Assembly: GCA_037893225.1 (NCBI GenBank)
Contig: JAZGUH010000185.1
Span: 2,728,001 to 2,792,000, forward strand
Source: Hippasteria phrygiana
Taxonomy: Eukaryota > Echinodermata > Asteroidea > Valvatida > Goniasteridae
Direction: 5' to 3'
DNA: 64,000 nt
Part shown: piece after piece, positions 39,501-50,674 of the stretch
Layout: every line of letters starts with the position of its first letter
Position numbering within the stretch: the stretch's first letter is position 1
Made by a program: the position numbers and the translations under genes
The notes under the pieces: generated by a model
Seen by the model: only the letters and a program-made list of their open reading frames with translations
Database searches by the model: none
What the model was told of the DNA's origin: nothing

Positions 39501-42500
39501 TTTTTACACCAAATCACAGCTCTGTCTCCAATTGTGGAAGTGCTGTGGCCTAGTGTTTTGGAGCATTGAATTCGTGGTCTGCGGGTAATTCTGCAAGTTG
39601 TGGGTTCGAGCCCAGTCCTGGGCTAGAGCACTTCTAGGCTTAATATGGGTAGAGGCATTATTAATGCCTTGCAGTGGACTAGTTACCCATTCCGACCCTA
39701 TTCATACTGTGAAGAGATCAGATTAGAGAGGTTTAGCAGCACGTATTACGCGAACGTCAACGCGAGCGCGCCCGATATTTTTGTAGCGGCGGTCGAACTG
39801 AATAACGCGGGCGTTCGGACGTGCAATGAAACGTTTAGCTGCACGTCACGACGGATATCATGCACAACCACAGTGTTTTCCAACACGAATGCTTTACAAG
39901 CAAGGGATTTTTTTAACTTCAGAAATACATCGAACTGGACTTAGTTTGACCCAAAAATGCATCTTCAGTGTTGTATATTCAATGAGCTTTAATTCTCATA
40001 AGACAAATATTGATTGCAATGCCTACAAATGTTAAAAAAATGTTGCAATTACTCACGTTATGACCTAACGTGAACTCACCATTTTTACATATTTGACGTC
40101 CGTGTGAAAGTCGCGTACGTGAGTATTAAACAATACGCTGGAATTGATGAGGTAAGCAAAAGAACACACAATTTTCGCGTTCGCGTTCATGTAAAACGTG
40201 CTGCTAAACCTATCTTATCTTGTCTTGTTTCAGTGTGAGGGGCCGGTTCTTTTTCACACTTTCCTCTAGCCCACACCTTGGAGTGGCCCTTGGCCTTGTG
40301 AAGGGCGACTTGCATGAACAAAACAAAAAAAAACATAAATTTACTGATCCTTGATGTTTTTGTCGTAAATTTTGGCAAGGTGCTAGGGCTGTCCCGAATA
40401 TATCAAATATTCAAATATTCGATCATCAACCGAAAATTTGAATACCTTTTTGCCGGTTCGAATATTCGAAAAATATATATGTGACCCGCTCCAGAAAAAG
40501 GTGATATAAGTCGCGCTATGCATTTACGTGTAATGGCTTTCAACGTTGAGAGGGTAAAATTTTTCTTCAAAATTCATTTTTTGTTTTTTGTCTTTAATGA
40601 CATCTTAATTATCTAAAGTTTCAGGTTTGGTGCACAACAATGTTGATTTCAGTGAATAAAGTGAAAAAATAACCTTTTTAGAGTGCATTGTTCCATTGCA
40701 TTGTATTAGAACTAGCTATTTCAAAGCCTGTTTTTTCTGTTGTGCAATTTGAACTCCATAGAACTAATTAATATGCAAAAACGCGATATCTCCAGAACGG
40801 AAAGGGCTTTGGAGCTCTATCATGTACCAAATGAAAGCCTACATTGTGGGCTTTCCAAACATAAATAAAACTAATTTTTCATATTTTGCGACGTAATATA
40901 CCGTTTTCCGGAGCAGGTCACATATATGCATGTACAGACACGACTCTGATGCTATTTTAATCCCAACCCCCTAGACCCCTTTTGCTATAAAAAATTCCTC
41001 ATTCCTCCAAAATCCTCTTTTTCTTGAAATACCATTCATCCTCAATCCTCCAAAATCCTCTTTTTCTTGAAATACCATTCATCCTCGATCCTCCAAAATC
41101 CTCCAAAACGGCAAGGAGGATTTTGGAAGATTGAGGTGGGTTAGGGTTAATAGAAAAGTTACGGTGCTTAGCCGTGTCAAATGTCGCATTTTTGGCGATT
41201 GTAACTTTTTGTGGAAACTTCTTGACACTTACAAAATAATTACTGCAAAAACGCAGGCTGGAGTTTGGTTTCTTGTTATCAGAAAGTCATACGTACCCGT
41301 AATGGTACAGTTGCATGCCAAACAAATCGGGCGGTCCATAATATCGATCGCCGCAGGTAAAACAGCGGCGTGCTTGCGCGCAACTTTTTACTGCCGCAGC
41401 ATGCAGTTGCAGCAGACGCTTGAAAAACTGGATCGACGAGTACCGAATATTCGAATATACGGTCAAACCCAGTTTCAAATAATCGAATAATAAACTAGTC
41501 GTTTGGTAGGTTGCGATGCCGTGACGAAGACTAAATACAAGCTAGCGGAGCATCTACGCAGCCACACCCAAGAGAAGAGATTTGGCTGCAAGGAGTGCGG
41601 GAGTCTGTTCAGTAACCGAGCCAAGTTCATCGATCACATTGCAAGACAGATCGCCCTAGAGTGTGAGTCAATAGAAGTTATCCCACTCGCGCTCGTGGAA
41701 CACGGAATAATGTAGTGCGTCCGTGTCCCATATTCCACGAGGCCGAAGGCCGAGTGGAATATGGGACACGGACGCACTACATTTTCCGTGTTCCACGAGC
41801 GCGAGTGGGATAACGAATTTATCTTCAAGCAAACTGGACGCGCAGTAAAGATAGAACACGCACGGCGCTGAAACCTGCGTGAAACCTGTACCACGTACAC
41901 GCACACATAATTAACAGCCAGCACTATCCTGCAGGATAAACGGGAGCTATCTGGAAAACGTAACAAGACTTATTAGTGTGCGCCGAAGACATGACGATCT
42001 ACATGGGACGCAAACGCGCAGCTTTTGAATTACCAATGGATTGTGCAGCACTGCGTTTTGCGTATCGCGCAATTCGCAGAATTAGAACAGCGCAATTCGG
42101 AGTGTGTATATGGGCCATGTGATATGGGCTTTTATCACACTCTCAGCTGCCACGGATCGACTAATCAGGATCGAGGATTCAAGTTTGCTTGAAGATAAAA
42201 TTCATTATTGGTTGGCTTAAATGGCAAATTCTTGCGTTTCTGGAATAATCAGTGATTTTTGTGGGTGTCGGGGTTTGTTTTTGCATTCAATAGGGGACCT
42301 TTACAATAGAGGTCAATAGGGTCCCCGATTGAGAAAGGTTCCCGTTTGAAAATTGTGTACAAAACCAATGAGGGTCCTTGCCAAGTATGAACAATAGGAG
42401 AAAAGGAGGTCCCCAATTGAAAGTGTTTTACACACTGGTGTACAGGTTATCCATTACGACTGAGGACTTGGGACCATGGGGGATTAGTGATAACAATACA

Positions 42501-45500
42501 GTTGAGGACCTGAGCCCAAGTCCTCGATAGAATTCATGTACGAACCTTATGAGGCATGTCAAGAAAAAGTTCAAGTATAAACAAAGGGAACAATGGAAGA
42601 GAACACCCAGATTATTAAAATGCATATGAGTTTGTATAGCTATTCAAACCGTGGACCTTTAACAAAGAGGACAATATGGTCCACGATTGTGTCAAGGTCC
42701 ACGATTGAAAATCGTGTACAAAACATATGGGAGGCCTTCTGATAAACAAAAGAGGAACAATGGGAGGTCCACGATTGCAGGTATTTACACACTTGTGTGT
42801 GTGTGTGTGTGTGTGTACGTGCACTGTATATATCTCAGAGGACAAGAGAAGAAAGGAAACACAAAGAAACCTTTCAGTCCTCGAACGTAGAGTCTTTTGT
42901 TGAAATCGGTCCTCGAACGTAAGGATACGTGCTTAGTCTATGGGGGTTGGTTATATTAAAGGAACAATAGGAAACACAAAGCATTGTCCTCGGACGTATT
43001 GGGGAAAGTACGACTGTGTGAGTATGTAAATACCGGCAATCGTGGACTAGGGTCAAAAGGGTTAGGGCGTAGACAAAAGGGTCCACGATTGACCGAACGT
43101 ACACGATTGAAAATCATGTACAAAACATATGGGAGGCCTTCCGAAAAAGTTAAAGTACAAACAAAAGAGGGAAAATAGGGAGTCCGCGATTGCCGGTATT
43201 TACACACTTGGGTGTGTGTGCAAATTCACCCCGGTGTGTAAACGGGTGCAATCGGGGACCTCCTATTGTCCCTCTTTTGTTTGTACTTTAACTTTTTCGG
43301 AAGGCCCTGCCATTGGTTTTGTACACGATTTTCAAACGGGGACCTTTCTCAATCGGGGACCCTATTGTCCTCTTTTGTTAAAGGTCCTCTACTGAATGCA
43401 AAAACAAACTCGCCCCGAACACACATGCAACGCTAATCTCAGTTGTAACTTTCTTTCCGTGTTGTGTTTCCTCAGTGCAGAATTACCAGTGTTCTCATTG
43501 CTCCAAGATTTTTGCTTCCGAGCGGTTGCTAAGAGACCACATGAGGCATCACGGTATGTAATTGTAGTTTTGGGGATATAATTCTTATGGCAGTTTGCCC
43601 CGAACAAGGTCAATTGAGGTACAGATCTACAAAAAGAAAAAGAATCAAAGATACAAGAGGCAGGAATTAATCTTCATCTTGAAGCAGAAAAAAATTGTAA
43701 GATGAAGGGAAACATGCACCAGGCAAAGAATTCCATAGAGATACAGAAGGAAGAAAAAAAGCTATTGGCATAGCTACATCTAGGTACAGCTCGAGTATAT
43801 TGGTGGGAACAGGCAGAAAGCGAGTTATCACGCTCAAACACCCCGACTGATGAAGGAACCAAACTGGACATTTGCCATATTTACATATTAGGATCTTTAA
43901 TATTGATTCCAAACTCTTGTATCCTTGATTCTTTTTTCTTTTTGTAGCTCCATACCTTAGTATAGAGGTTGTGGGTTCGAGTCCTGCCCGAGTTAGTCTG
44001 TGAACTTTTCTCTTCACAGGCTCTCGGAAAGCACTGATTTTGCAGAGGTGAAAGATATAAGGCTGTGAGATGAAAGCACTGATTTGCAAATAAACTGTCT
44101 TGGCAACAGAAAAAGAGTAATTATTTCAATGTACAAAATGCTTGAAAATGGTGCAAATGAACAAAATCTAACCCATAAGTTACGATTGACAATAAGCCAG
44201 TTTGGTATCTCAAAGGTCAAGGTTATTCGCGATAAAATTGCTGACGTAATGTCACGCTGTGTTACGCGAATGCATATTCTGATTGAATTTAACACATGCG
44301 CGTTGTGCGACCACCTTTTGCATTTACATGCTCGCGTGAGGTCACGCGGGTCATTCGGGATGAAATGTAGGCTTATTCGATCTGTCATGTGGGCTGGCGT
44401 CAACGCAACGTGTGGAACATTGTCCAATTGCATCAACTACATAATTTGATGCAAAACTCACAAAATCTGAAGTAGAGTTGTCTGAGGGGGTGGGGCTACA
44501 CGACAGTGAGTGAAAACTTGAATTAGTTGTTCATGCACATTGCTATTGGGTAAAGACAAACTAAAGGAGTCTGTGCCTAGACTAGTCTGTTTGGTACCAA
44601 GACCTTCCTCCGTAAATCATTCATGTGTTTTGGTCGTTGCAGTGAACCACTACAAGTGTCCGAACTGTGACATGACGTGCACCAACCCATCAATGCTGAA
44701 GACGCACATCAGATGGAAGCATACAACGGAACGACCATTTAAATGCACCATGTGCGACAACAGGTAAAAGAAGTTCTTTTTTATTTATTTGCATCACAAA
44801 AGCAAAAACATCCCTACGTAGTTGTGACCTGGGGATTTGCAGGCATTTTTGAAGTCTGGTTGTTTTGGTAAATATGTCATGCTCATACACCAATTGTGGA
44901 AACTACGTAAATAAGCACAATATAACCCAGGCCCTATTTTATGAAGTCCGTGAGCAGTAAACGTAGCAAAAAAGCACGCTAACTTCAGAAGCAGAATTTG
45001 CTTGAAATAGTGGCACAGTGAAGTTGAATATTTTCCAAGATGGCTGCCCCCGTTGTTTTAAGACGGCCTTAGCTGACATTGGAGTCCCCTAAAATGATGC
45101 AAAACACGCAATGGATTGATTTGGAGGCATTTCTCTCCTCCCTCTGCATTTTTGATGGATTTGTTGGAGAAAAGAAAAAAAAAACAGCATGCGGATGATA
45201 TCAACCACAACCCCAACTACAACAACTTATAGAGTGCTGTATCTAGAAAAAAAATCTCTTCACTTTGAAGGAAGGGGGATGCCGAAATTGTAGTCGAATC
45301 CCTGCAAGTCCATTCGCAAGTCCATTCGCAAGTCCATTCGCAAGTCCATTCGCGAGTCCAGTCGGAAGTCCTTTCATAAAGCCGGTCACAAGTAACTGGA
45401 TGAACAATGATTAGGACTGGAGGGCTTGTGATGGACTTGTGATGTTGGACTCGACTACATCTCTGGGGGATGCTAAACTCTGTGTTTATTAAAGGGGGAG

Positions 45501-48377
45501 TTGGTTTCACGAATGGTTGAAATTGCCCCACCTGGTCTATAGGTCAAAAAATTGGCATAATTTCTTCGGTATCTGTTTTATCCTCTATTTAGATTTGGTC
45601 CCAGGAACTTCATAAGGGTTAGAAACCTAAATTGTGGCCAACCCCACCACCTCTGCTGTAGCCCTTTACCTAGAGTGGCTTTTAGCCTTGTATTGGGCGA
45701 CTTCCATTAAACAAAATTTTTTTTCTTCTTGCACAGGTCTAAATGCATCGTTTCCTTACGGAAGCACATTGCGACGCATGCGGTTAGTAATCTGATGGTT
45801 TGCGACATGGCAGGGTGCGAGTACAAAGCCTTTTCGTTTTCTACAATGAAGAGACACATGTTGAGATGCCACAGTGTAAGTAAGCTGGAAAAGCGAGTCT
45901 TTTTCTTTTTTTTGTAGCAGGAAAATCTAGCAAGGGCAGGGTTGCTTTCCACTAAGGCTAACGTTGCCGACGTTGGCCAACTATGCGAAAAATTTTCCAT
46001 TGGACGTGCACCAAAAATGCTGCTTCAAAAGCATGGATAAAGCAGTTCTAATGGGTAAAAACAAAATATTGTCGGTTTGAACCAAAAAACTTAACCCACC
46101 ACCACGCTGCCTACCCCAGGAATTCCTGGATCTTCCCCGGAGTACACAACCGATTTTGTGTGCACTAAGTGGAACACTTACCTTGAATATTGTGTGCCAG
46201 GGGTGAGATTTGTCAGGATTTTTCCTGATTTCAGGATTTTTTTGTCGGAATTGCAGAATTTTTAAAGAATCTCTTTTGCAATCTGGAATTCCCGAGGTGT
46301 TGTCCTAAAGGTGTTTTTACCTGTGGATATAGACCAATAAAAACGGATATTTTAAGGGGGTGCCTTTAGGCAAAATATATACAAACTGAATGTTGATCTG
46401 GGGTCCTCTTGGATTTGTTGTGGATTTCGTAGATTTTTCATTTTTTGGCCAATCTCACCACTGAAATTTGTTTTTTTGTTTTTTTTCCAATGATGGTTGG
46501 CAGACTATCATTAAAAATTAATACAAAATCCCACTTTTCTTGAAAATGACAACACACCAGGTGCCATGATTTCACAGGATGCTTGAGATTATTAAACTGT
46601 CCAGTAAGGTCTTTCATAATAATTTAGCATTTTGTGTTTTTTTTGCAAATGTTGTATATCACCCTTTAACCCTCCTATAGTTATAACTATCACAGCCTAT
46701 CAACAAATCTACCCACCAACTCTCACAGCTTGTGTGTGTTTCAACCTGTCACTGGATAGGTTTGATATATATAGGGTATTTTTTTGGGCTCCATTTTGGC
46801 ACTGAGAGAGGGGGAGGGTTAATGGATCGGTTTGTTGTAAATGTCCCGTTCTCTCACAGGATCAGGGGAAGCAGCCGTATATTTGCCATGTGTGCGGGAT
46901 GCGATACTCATGCGGGGCAACGCTGACGAGACATCTCAAGGACAAGCACAGATTCAAATGGCCGTCAGGACACAGCAGATTCAGGTGAGCGTTCAGCACT
47001 GGGGCTAATCTCATGAAGCTGCCAAACGCGTTCGTTCTGCATTAAAAGTTTTCACCAACCAAATTTTCATGTGAAGTATATATTGCGGGTGACTGGTAAT
47101 CAGCTGGGTTTTTTTTTGTTGCTTTAACATGAAAATCGCATGCAGCTTTGGCTGTTTAACGGTTTTTACCGGTTTCTCAACAGCAGAATCGGAATTGTGA
47201 TTCCATGTTTTTGAGGAGTCGACTCCTTGATGTAGCTGATTCTTGCTTAATAGGATTACATTTCAATCGCTTGACGATTCTGTAACTCGCAGCACTTTAC
47301 AAGGCCAGATTTTCTGTTCATGAAATGAATCACGATGTCGTGTACAGTATTTTTGCGTATATCCTGTCATCATGGAGTCAAATGCATTCAATGCAAGGCA
47401 TTTCTGATGAACTGTAATTCTTAAGCTGCCTGTTTTGCTTGTGGCACCAAAGGATATCAGGCATTCAAGTATTCCTACCTTTCCTACTTTTTACTAATTT
47501 TTTTTTTTAACCTTGCTCCTACTTTTCCTACTTTTTTATTGAAATTCCTACTTTTTCCTACTTTTTCCCCACGAATGCGAAAAATGAAATCTCATTGAGT
47601 ATTTTTCATAACAGTGTTACACACTGTCATATACAAATTACACAATGAAGGGTTTAGATGCAGGAGTACTGAACTCCCAAGTGCTTGGTTGAAGACGGAG
47701 CACAAGTGTTGTGAGCACAGAACATGCCAAATGAGGCTTGTGATGCTGCGGACATGGGTGATCATGAGTTTCAACGAAAACTACTGAAAGCCTGCAAAAG
47801 TCCTACTTTTATCCTGATTTTGTCCTCCAAAAAGTCCTTCTTTTGTCCTGTTTTTTTGTTGAAAATTTGATTCTACTATTCCTCCTAGTTTTTCACCAGG
47901 GTCTGCTTGAAAGCCTGGGATGTGTGCCACCAATGTGTATGGTTGTGTATATATAATTTCTGGTCGGAGACTACTCCAAAAATGTTGAGCCCAAACCTGC
48001 TGCACGCTCTATATTACTTTATGTCCAACAGGTACAAGAAGCAAGAGGATGGCTTGTTTCGTTTGCAGACTGTACGTTACGAGAGCCTAGAACTCACTGA
48101 ACAAATACTGAAGGAGAAAGAGCAGGGCCAGTCTGAAAGCAGCGACCAAGACGAACAGGCGGAGATCACCATTCAGAGGGCTAGCGAGATCGTGCAAAGA
48201 CTCGAGGAGGAGGCTAGGTTGGCCTCCGACGATGGGATGGCGTTGATGCCGATCCATCACGGAGATGCTGGTGTGGCGGAAGACGCGATGGAGACGGTGG
48301 AAGTCGTACCGCAATCGCCTGACTCGGAGGGGGAACAACCGGCAGTGCCAGAACGAGTGTATCTGGTTTATGAATGA
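36506..48377 (+). CDS. HINFP: histone H4 transcription factor HINFP (9 coding exons)
   Basis: Exons: 36506-36683, 37923-38146, 39379-39487, 41510-41662, 43476-43553, 44643-44763, 45737-45875, 46860-46984 and 48032-48377. Phases close throughout (1,0,1,1,1,2,0,2), giving 490 aa against 517 in human. It has about ten C2H2-type fingers. Diagnostic matches to human HINFP include [12 protein letters not shown] ([12 protein letters not shown]), [19 protein letters not shown] ([19 protein letters not shown]), [25 protein letters not shown] (QFKWPSGHPRFR) and [12 protein letters not shown]. By family it binds the site II element of H4 promoters and works with NPAT at histone locus bodies at the G1/S transition. 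The last exon adds an acidic, low-complexity tail ending VYLVYE. The exon 1 donor (CGG|gtacgc) is my choice; GAG|Ggtgtca, 32 bp upstream, keeps the same phase and cannot be excluded. Introns 1, 2, 3 and 4 are packed with palindromic transposons. Confidence 0.95.
36859..37135. mobile_element. TTAA-site satellite element 'CCCTAACCCCCTAGACCC', copy 1
   Basis: Left TTAA|CCCTAACCCCCTAGACCC; the right end is GGTGGGTTAGAG and its TTAA is degraded to TTGA. The interior holds about five units of CATCCTCAATCCTCCAAAATCCTC. It is the same element as 40961-41146. Confidence 0.72.
37185..37440. repeat. foldback of two SINE tails
   Basis: TTAGAACAGATTTTCTCTTTTGCCC on the left mirrors GGGCAAAAGAGAAAATCTCTGTTCTAA on the right, with GAAGCAC/GTGCTTC and AGCCTGTGT/ACACAGGCT between. 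Arms are about 95 bp. The tail text is that of the SINE at 22480-22640. Confidence 0.75.
37656..37756. repeat. long hairpin in HINFP intron 1
   Basis: AAATAATGCAGATTAGTACT and AGTACTAACCTGCATTATTT, then GGTACCCATCTTTTTATA and TATAAAAAGATGGGTACC: an almost complete 100-bp palindrome around CGTTTACA. Confidence 0.85.
38243..38326. repeat. 84-bp hairpin in HINFP intron 2
   Basis: CGTGAATTTCTGTACGAAGTAC and CTTCGTACAAAAATTCACG, with AATCCGTACTGG and CCAGTACGGATT inside; loop TTGGCAGA. It begins 97 bp after the exon 2 donor. Confidence 0.88.
39537..39640 (+). repeat. tRNA-derived SINE fragment
   Basis: A B box GGTTCGAGCCC near 39603-39613 lies about 40 bp after a weak A-box-like TGGCCTAGTG. It begins about 50 bp after the HINFP exon 3 donor. 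No cloverleaf can be drawn. Confidence 0.5.
40484..40924. mobile_element. MITE 'TGTGACCCGCTCC' nested in the hAT MITE
   Basis: Left ATATGTGACCCGCTCCAGAAAA and right TTTTCCGGAGCAGGTCACATAT are inverted. It interrupts the ATATATATGCA.GTACAG text that is continuous in the copy at 31702-32214. The target is TA-rich, so the duplication length cannot be read. Confidence 0.82.
40961..41146. mobile_element. TTAA-site satellite element, copy 2
   Basis: TTAA at 40957-40960 and 41147-41150. Left TCCCAACCCCCTAGACCCC, right GGTGGGTTAGGG. Inside are three units of CATCCTCAATCCTCCAAAATCC. The uninterrupted sequence GCTATTTTA.TAGAAA.GTTACG exists at 16540-16565. Confidence 0.88.
41677..41814. repeat. 138-bp palindrome next to HINFP exon 4 donor
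   Basis: GTTATCCCACTCGCGCTCGTGG and CCACGAGCGCGAGTGGGATAAC close the arms; the centre reads CCACGAGGCCGAAGGCCGAGTGG. It starts 14 bp after the exon. A related centre (CCACGAGGCGAAGCCGAGTGG) occurs at 49650-49671. Confidence 0.9.
41815..42207. mobile_element. foldback element 'GAATTTATCTTCAAGCAAACT'
   Basis: AATTTATCTTCAAGCAAACT at about 41817 and AGTTTGCTTGAAGATAAAATT at about 42183 are inverted. The 41677-41814 palindrome abuts it. Confidence 0.65.
42262..43410. mobile_element. 1.15-kb foldback element in HINFP intron 4
   Basis: Left arm GTTTGTTTTTGCATTCA..GGGGACCTTT mirrors AAAGGTCC..TGAATGCAAAAACAAAC on the right. GGGGACC, GTACAAAAC and GGAGGTCCACGATTG are repeated several times inside, along with a (GT)n run at 42795-42815. 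The open frames in it follow the repeat and are not genes. Confidence 0.75.
43955..44045 (+). repeat. tRNA-derived SINE, + strand copy
   Basis: B box GGTTCGAGTCC (43974-43984) followed by TTCACAGGCTCTCGGAAAGC, the tail also seen at 22480-22640 and 37185-37440. Confidence 0.6.
44190..44385 (-). mobile_element. MITE family 'AATAAGCCAGTTCGGTATT', inverted copy
   Basis: AATAAGCCAGTTTGGTATCTCA at the left, then AAAATTGCTGACGTAATGTCACG and CACGCGGGTCATTCGGGAT, inverse to 3575-3800. It lies in HINFP intron 5. Confidence 0.75.
45296..45385 (+). repeat. short tandem repeat CGCAAGTCCATT
   Basis: Four perfect or near-perfect 12-bp units starting GCAAGTCCATTC followed by diverged ones. HINFP intron 6. 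Confidence 0.8.
46530..46772 (+). repeat. two adjoining interspersed repeats
   Basis: 46530-46675 matches 17190-17345; 46670-46772 matches 29116-29224 in inverse orientation. They end about 90 bp before HINFP exon 8. Confidence 0.6.
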
Positions 48378-49560
48378 ATTTGGGGAGTGTCCTTGTCGTG
48401 GACACATAAGTAATAGAGAGATGCAGAATTGAAGGGTTGCCCTGCAGGTTTCCCTAGGGTTAGAGTGCCAAGCTCTGTGATGTCGAACTTCAAGTTGTCC
48501 CTTCTCTAAATCAGCATTTCCTCCTAAACCAACATTGCTTTAGGCAAAGTTAAAAATATAAAAATGTTTAGCGCCCCACGCGCTTCCTTTTTTAGGGATG
48601 TTTTTTTATCAGTGGAAAATGAGGTGTAAAAAAAAAACACAGGAAAATGTCAACCGATCCATCAGATAATATACTTGCGAGTCCGAACTGTAAACATGTT
48701 CAGTTCTCTTGTCCAACATGTCTCTCACATTTTTGTGTCTTTGAACAGTTGAAAAACCTACGGTTGTCGGAAATTTTAAAAAAGAATGGCGGCCATCTTG
48801 AAACTACAAAAAATAGAAAGAGCCCGGACGCTACACGTTCTTTTGTTTACTTGGTCTTACAGGGTCATTTTGGACCTTCAACTTTTTTAACCTAACAGTA
48901 TTAAGTCCCTAACTGCCAGGGCATTTTTACTAGAAGCCTTTCTTAAAACCCTCCAAAACACACATCTGTGCAAGAAATCCACTACTGTTAGGTAAGGCAA
49001 AGAAGAAACATGTTAAGCGCCTCTACCTATTTAGCAACCACGTCCTTTTTTTTCCTTTTCTCAAAAAAATAAATTAAAAATCCATTGAAAATGCAAAAAG
49101 GTTTGAACATGTTTTGTTAATTGTACCTAAATAGAAAAATGGATGTGCTCTACTGACCTCAATCCTGCAAAAACCTGGTGGATTTTTGTAGGGTGGTCGG
49201 TCGGTCGAGGGTTAATGAACAAGAAGTTAATCAAGTTGTCTGCATGTTGTAATTAGCATCAGGAGATGACATAGGGCAAGCAAAAATAATAGTCCAGTCA
49301 CGTTTTTCTTTTTTAAAGACATTTTTAGAATCTCACATTTTCCCACACAAAATGAACAAGTTTTTTAAAAATCATTGTCTTTAAATACAGCTAGGATAGC
49401 ACAATCGTGCATTTTGCCATCTTACTTTGAAATCAGCTTACTTTTGCCTCCCGACTTCCGAGTTACACGACATGTATGTGTGTTTTCATGGATGGTAAAA
49501 ATCCATCCCTTTTGAGGCTTATTTCCTGTTCACTGGCTCTCGTCATTCTCCTCTAAAAAA
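48378..49560. other. 3' flank of HINFP; interspersed repeat
   Basis: The first AATAAA on + after the HINFP stop that I noticed is at 49069-49074; nearer non-canonical signals may be used. 49290-49510 is the inverse copy of 23060-23270. No further gene recognised. Confidence 0.35.
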
Positions 49561-49570
49561 CTTAGCACGT

Positions 49571-50250
49571 GCAATAGTATACAAATAATGAATGTTTACG
49601 AGTGCGATGGTAAGAATAATTTCATGAGGTGACAGATTGAATGTTCCATTCCACGAGGCGAAGCCGAGTGGAATGGGACATTCCATCTGTCACCGAATGA
49701 AATTATTCTTACCATTGCACGAATGTGAAACATTCATTATTTGTTTTATACAACGCCTGAATAAATCCGACAGATTGCATGCATGGATTTCTTGGTGTAA
49801 CGTTACAATGTGCCGTTTACCTTCTCAGTCCCGCATAAAACCGCGAAAAAAAATTGTCGAGTTCCGAATCAGTTAAAGCTTCAATTTTTGTTCCTGCGTG
49901 TCTTGCAAATTCATCTAATCGTTTCACTGCATATTTGATTTGTCTCTTTGTATTTGGAGCGTCAGCATCGCCTACGAGTTCCAGTATTTCGTCGTCTGTT
50001 AGGAGAACAGTTCGGGAAACTCGGCCGCCATGTTGTGTGAATGACAGCCCTGTTGTAGCGCCACCATAGTGACCGTGAAATTAGAGAAGTTCTTTTGGTT
50101 CTATCAATGCGCGCGCACCGTTTGATAGAACCATGTGATAAAGCGTTTTGGGCAGTGCGGGTTCGCGTCATGTGATGGGTTGAATAATTCAATGCACGTG
50201 ATCGACGATCCACCAATCGGATGGTTAGGATTTATTGAGGTGTTGTATAA
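49571..50250. mobile_element. foldback element with central 'CCACGAGGCGAAGCCGAGTGG'
   Basis: Nested inverted arms: 49571-49660 against 49661-49753 (GGTAAGAATAATTTCAT and ATGAAATTATTCTTACC; GTGACAGAT and ATCTGTCAC), and 49747-49769 (TATACAACGCCTGAATAAATCC) against 50226-50248 (GGATTTATTGAGGTGTTGTATA). Non-coding. Confidence 0.72.
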
Positions 50251-50674
50251 CATATAATGGCACATAGCATGTAATGGCACACTGCATACAGAAGTGCTCG
50301 TAAATCATGGTGGAATCATACACAGCGTGTCCGAAATGCGCGTTTTTGTTACGGCTATTAACCGTAGCGTGGCAACAGCAAAACCAAAGACGTAGCGGCA
50401 AATAGCCAAGTCTGAAATGACCGTATTTACATTTGTGCAGTGCATGTACCTGTTTGGAAACTGTCTAAGATTTAGAATGTCACATGATGTTCAACAGATG
50501 CTGTGATTGGCCCAGGCTTGTAAACAGCGATAGGTCAGATTCAGAATGTCATCTGATGTTACGATTGGCTTCATGCCATGACCCCCACAGCTAAAAACAG
50601 GTACAATGTATTTGTTTGTGGACAGGGCACGCTGCATGAATATTTCCCCAAAGTCTTGATAAATAATCACTTAA

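Larger units (their letters stand above)
40384..41489. mobile_element. hAT-type MITE 'TAGGGCTGT', copy 3, with two nested elements
   Basis: The left end TAGGGCTGTCCCG is intact. The body is split by elements at 40484-40924 and 40961-41146. The right part ends at about AATAATCGAATAA without its terminal ACAGCCCTA, 20 bp before HINFP exon 4. Confidence 0.85.

Noticed and set aside
42795..42815. (GT)n as a functional Z-DNA or promoter element
   Set aside because: About ten units within a foldback element; nothing nearby indicates a promoter.
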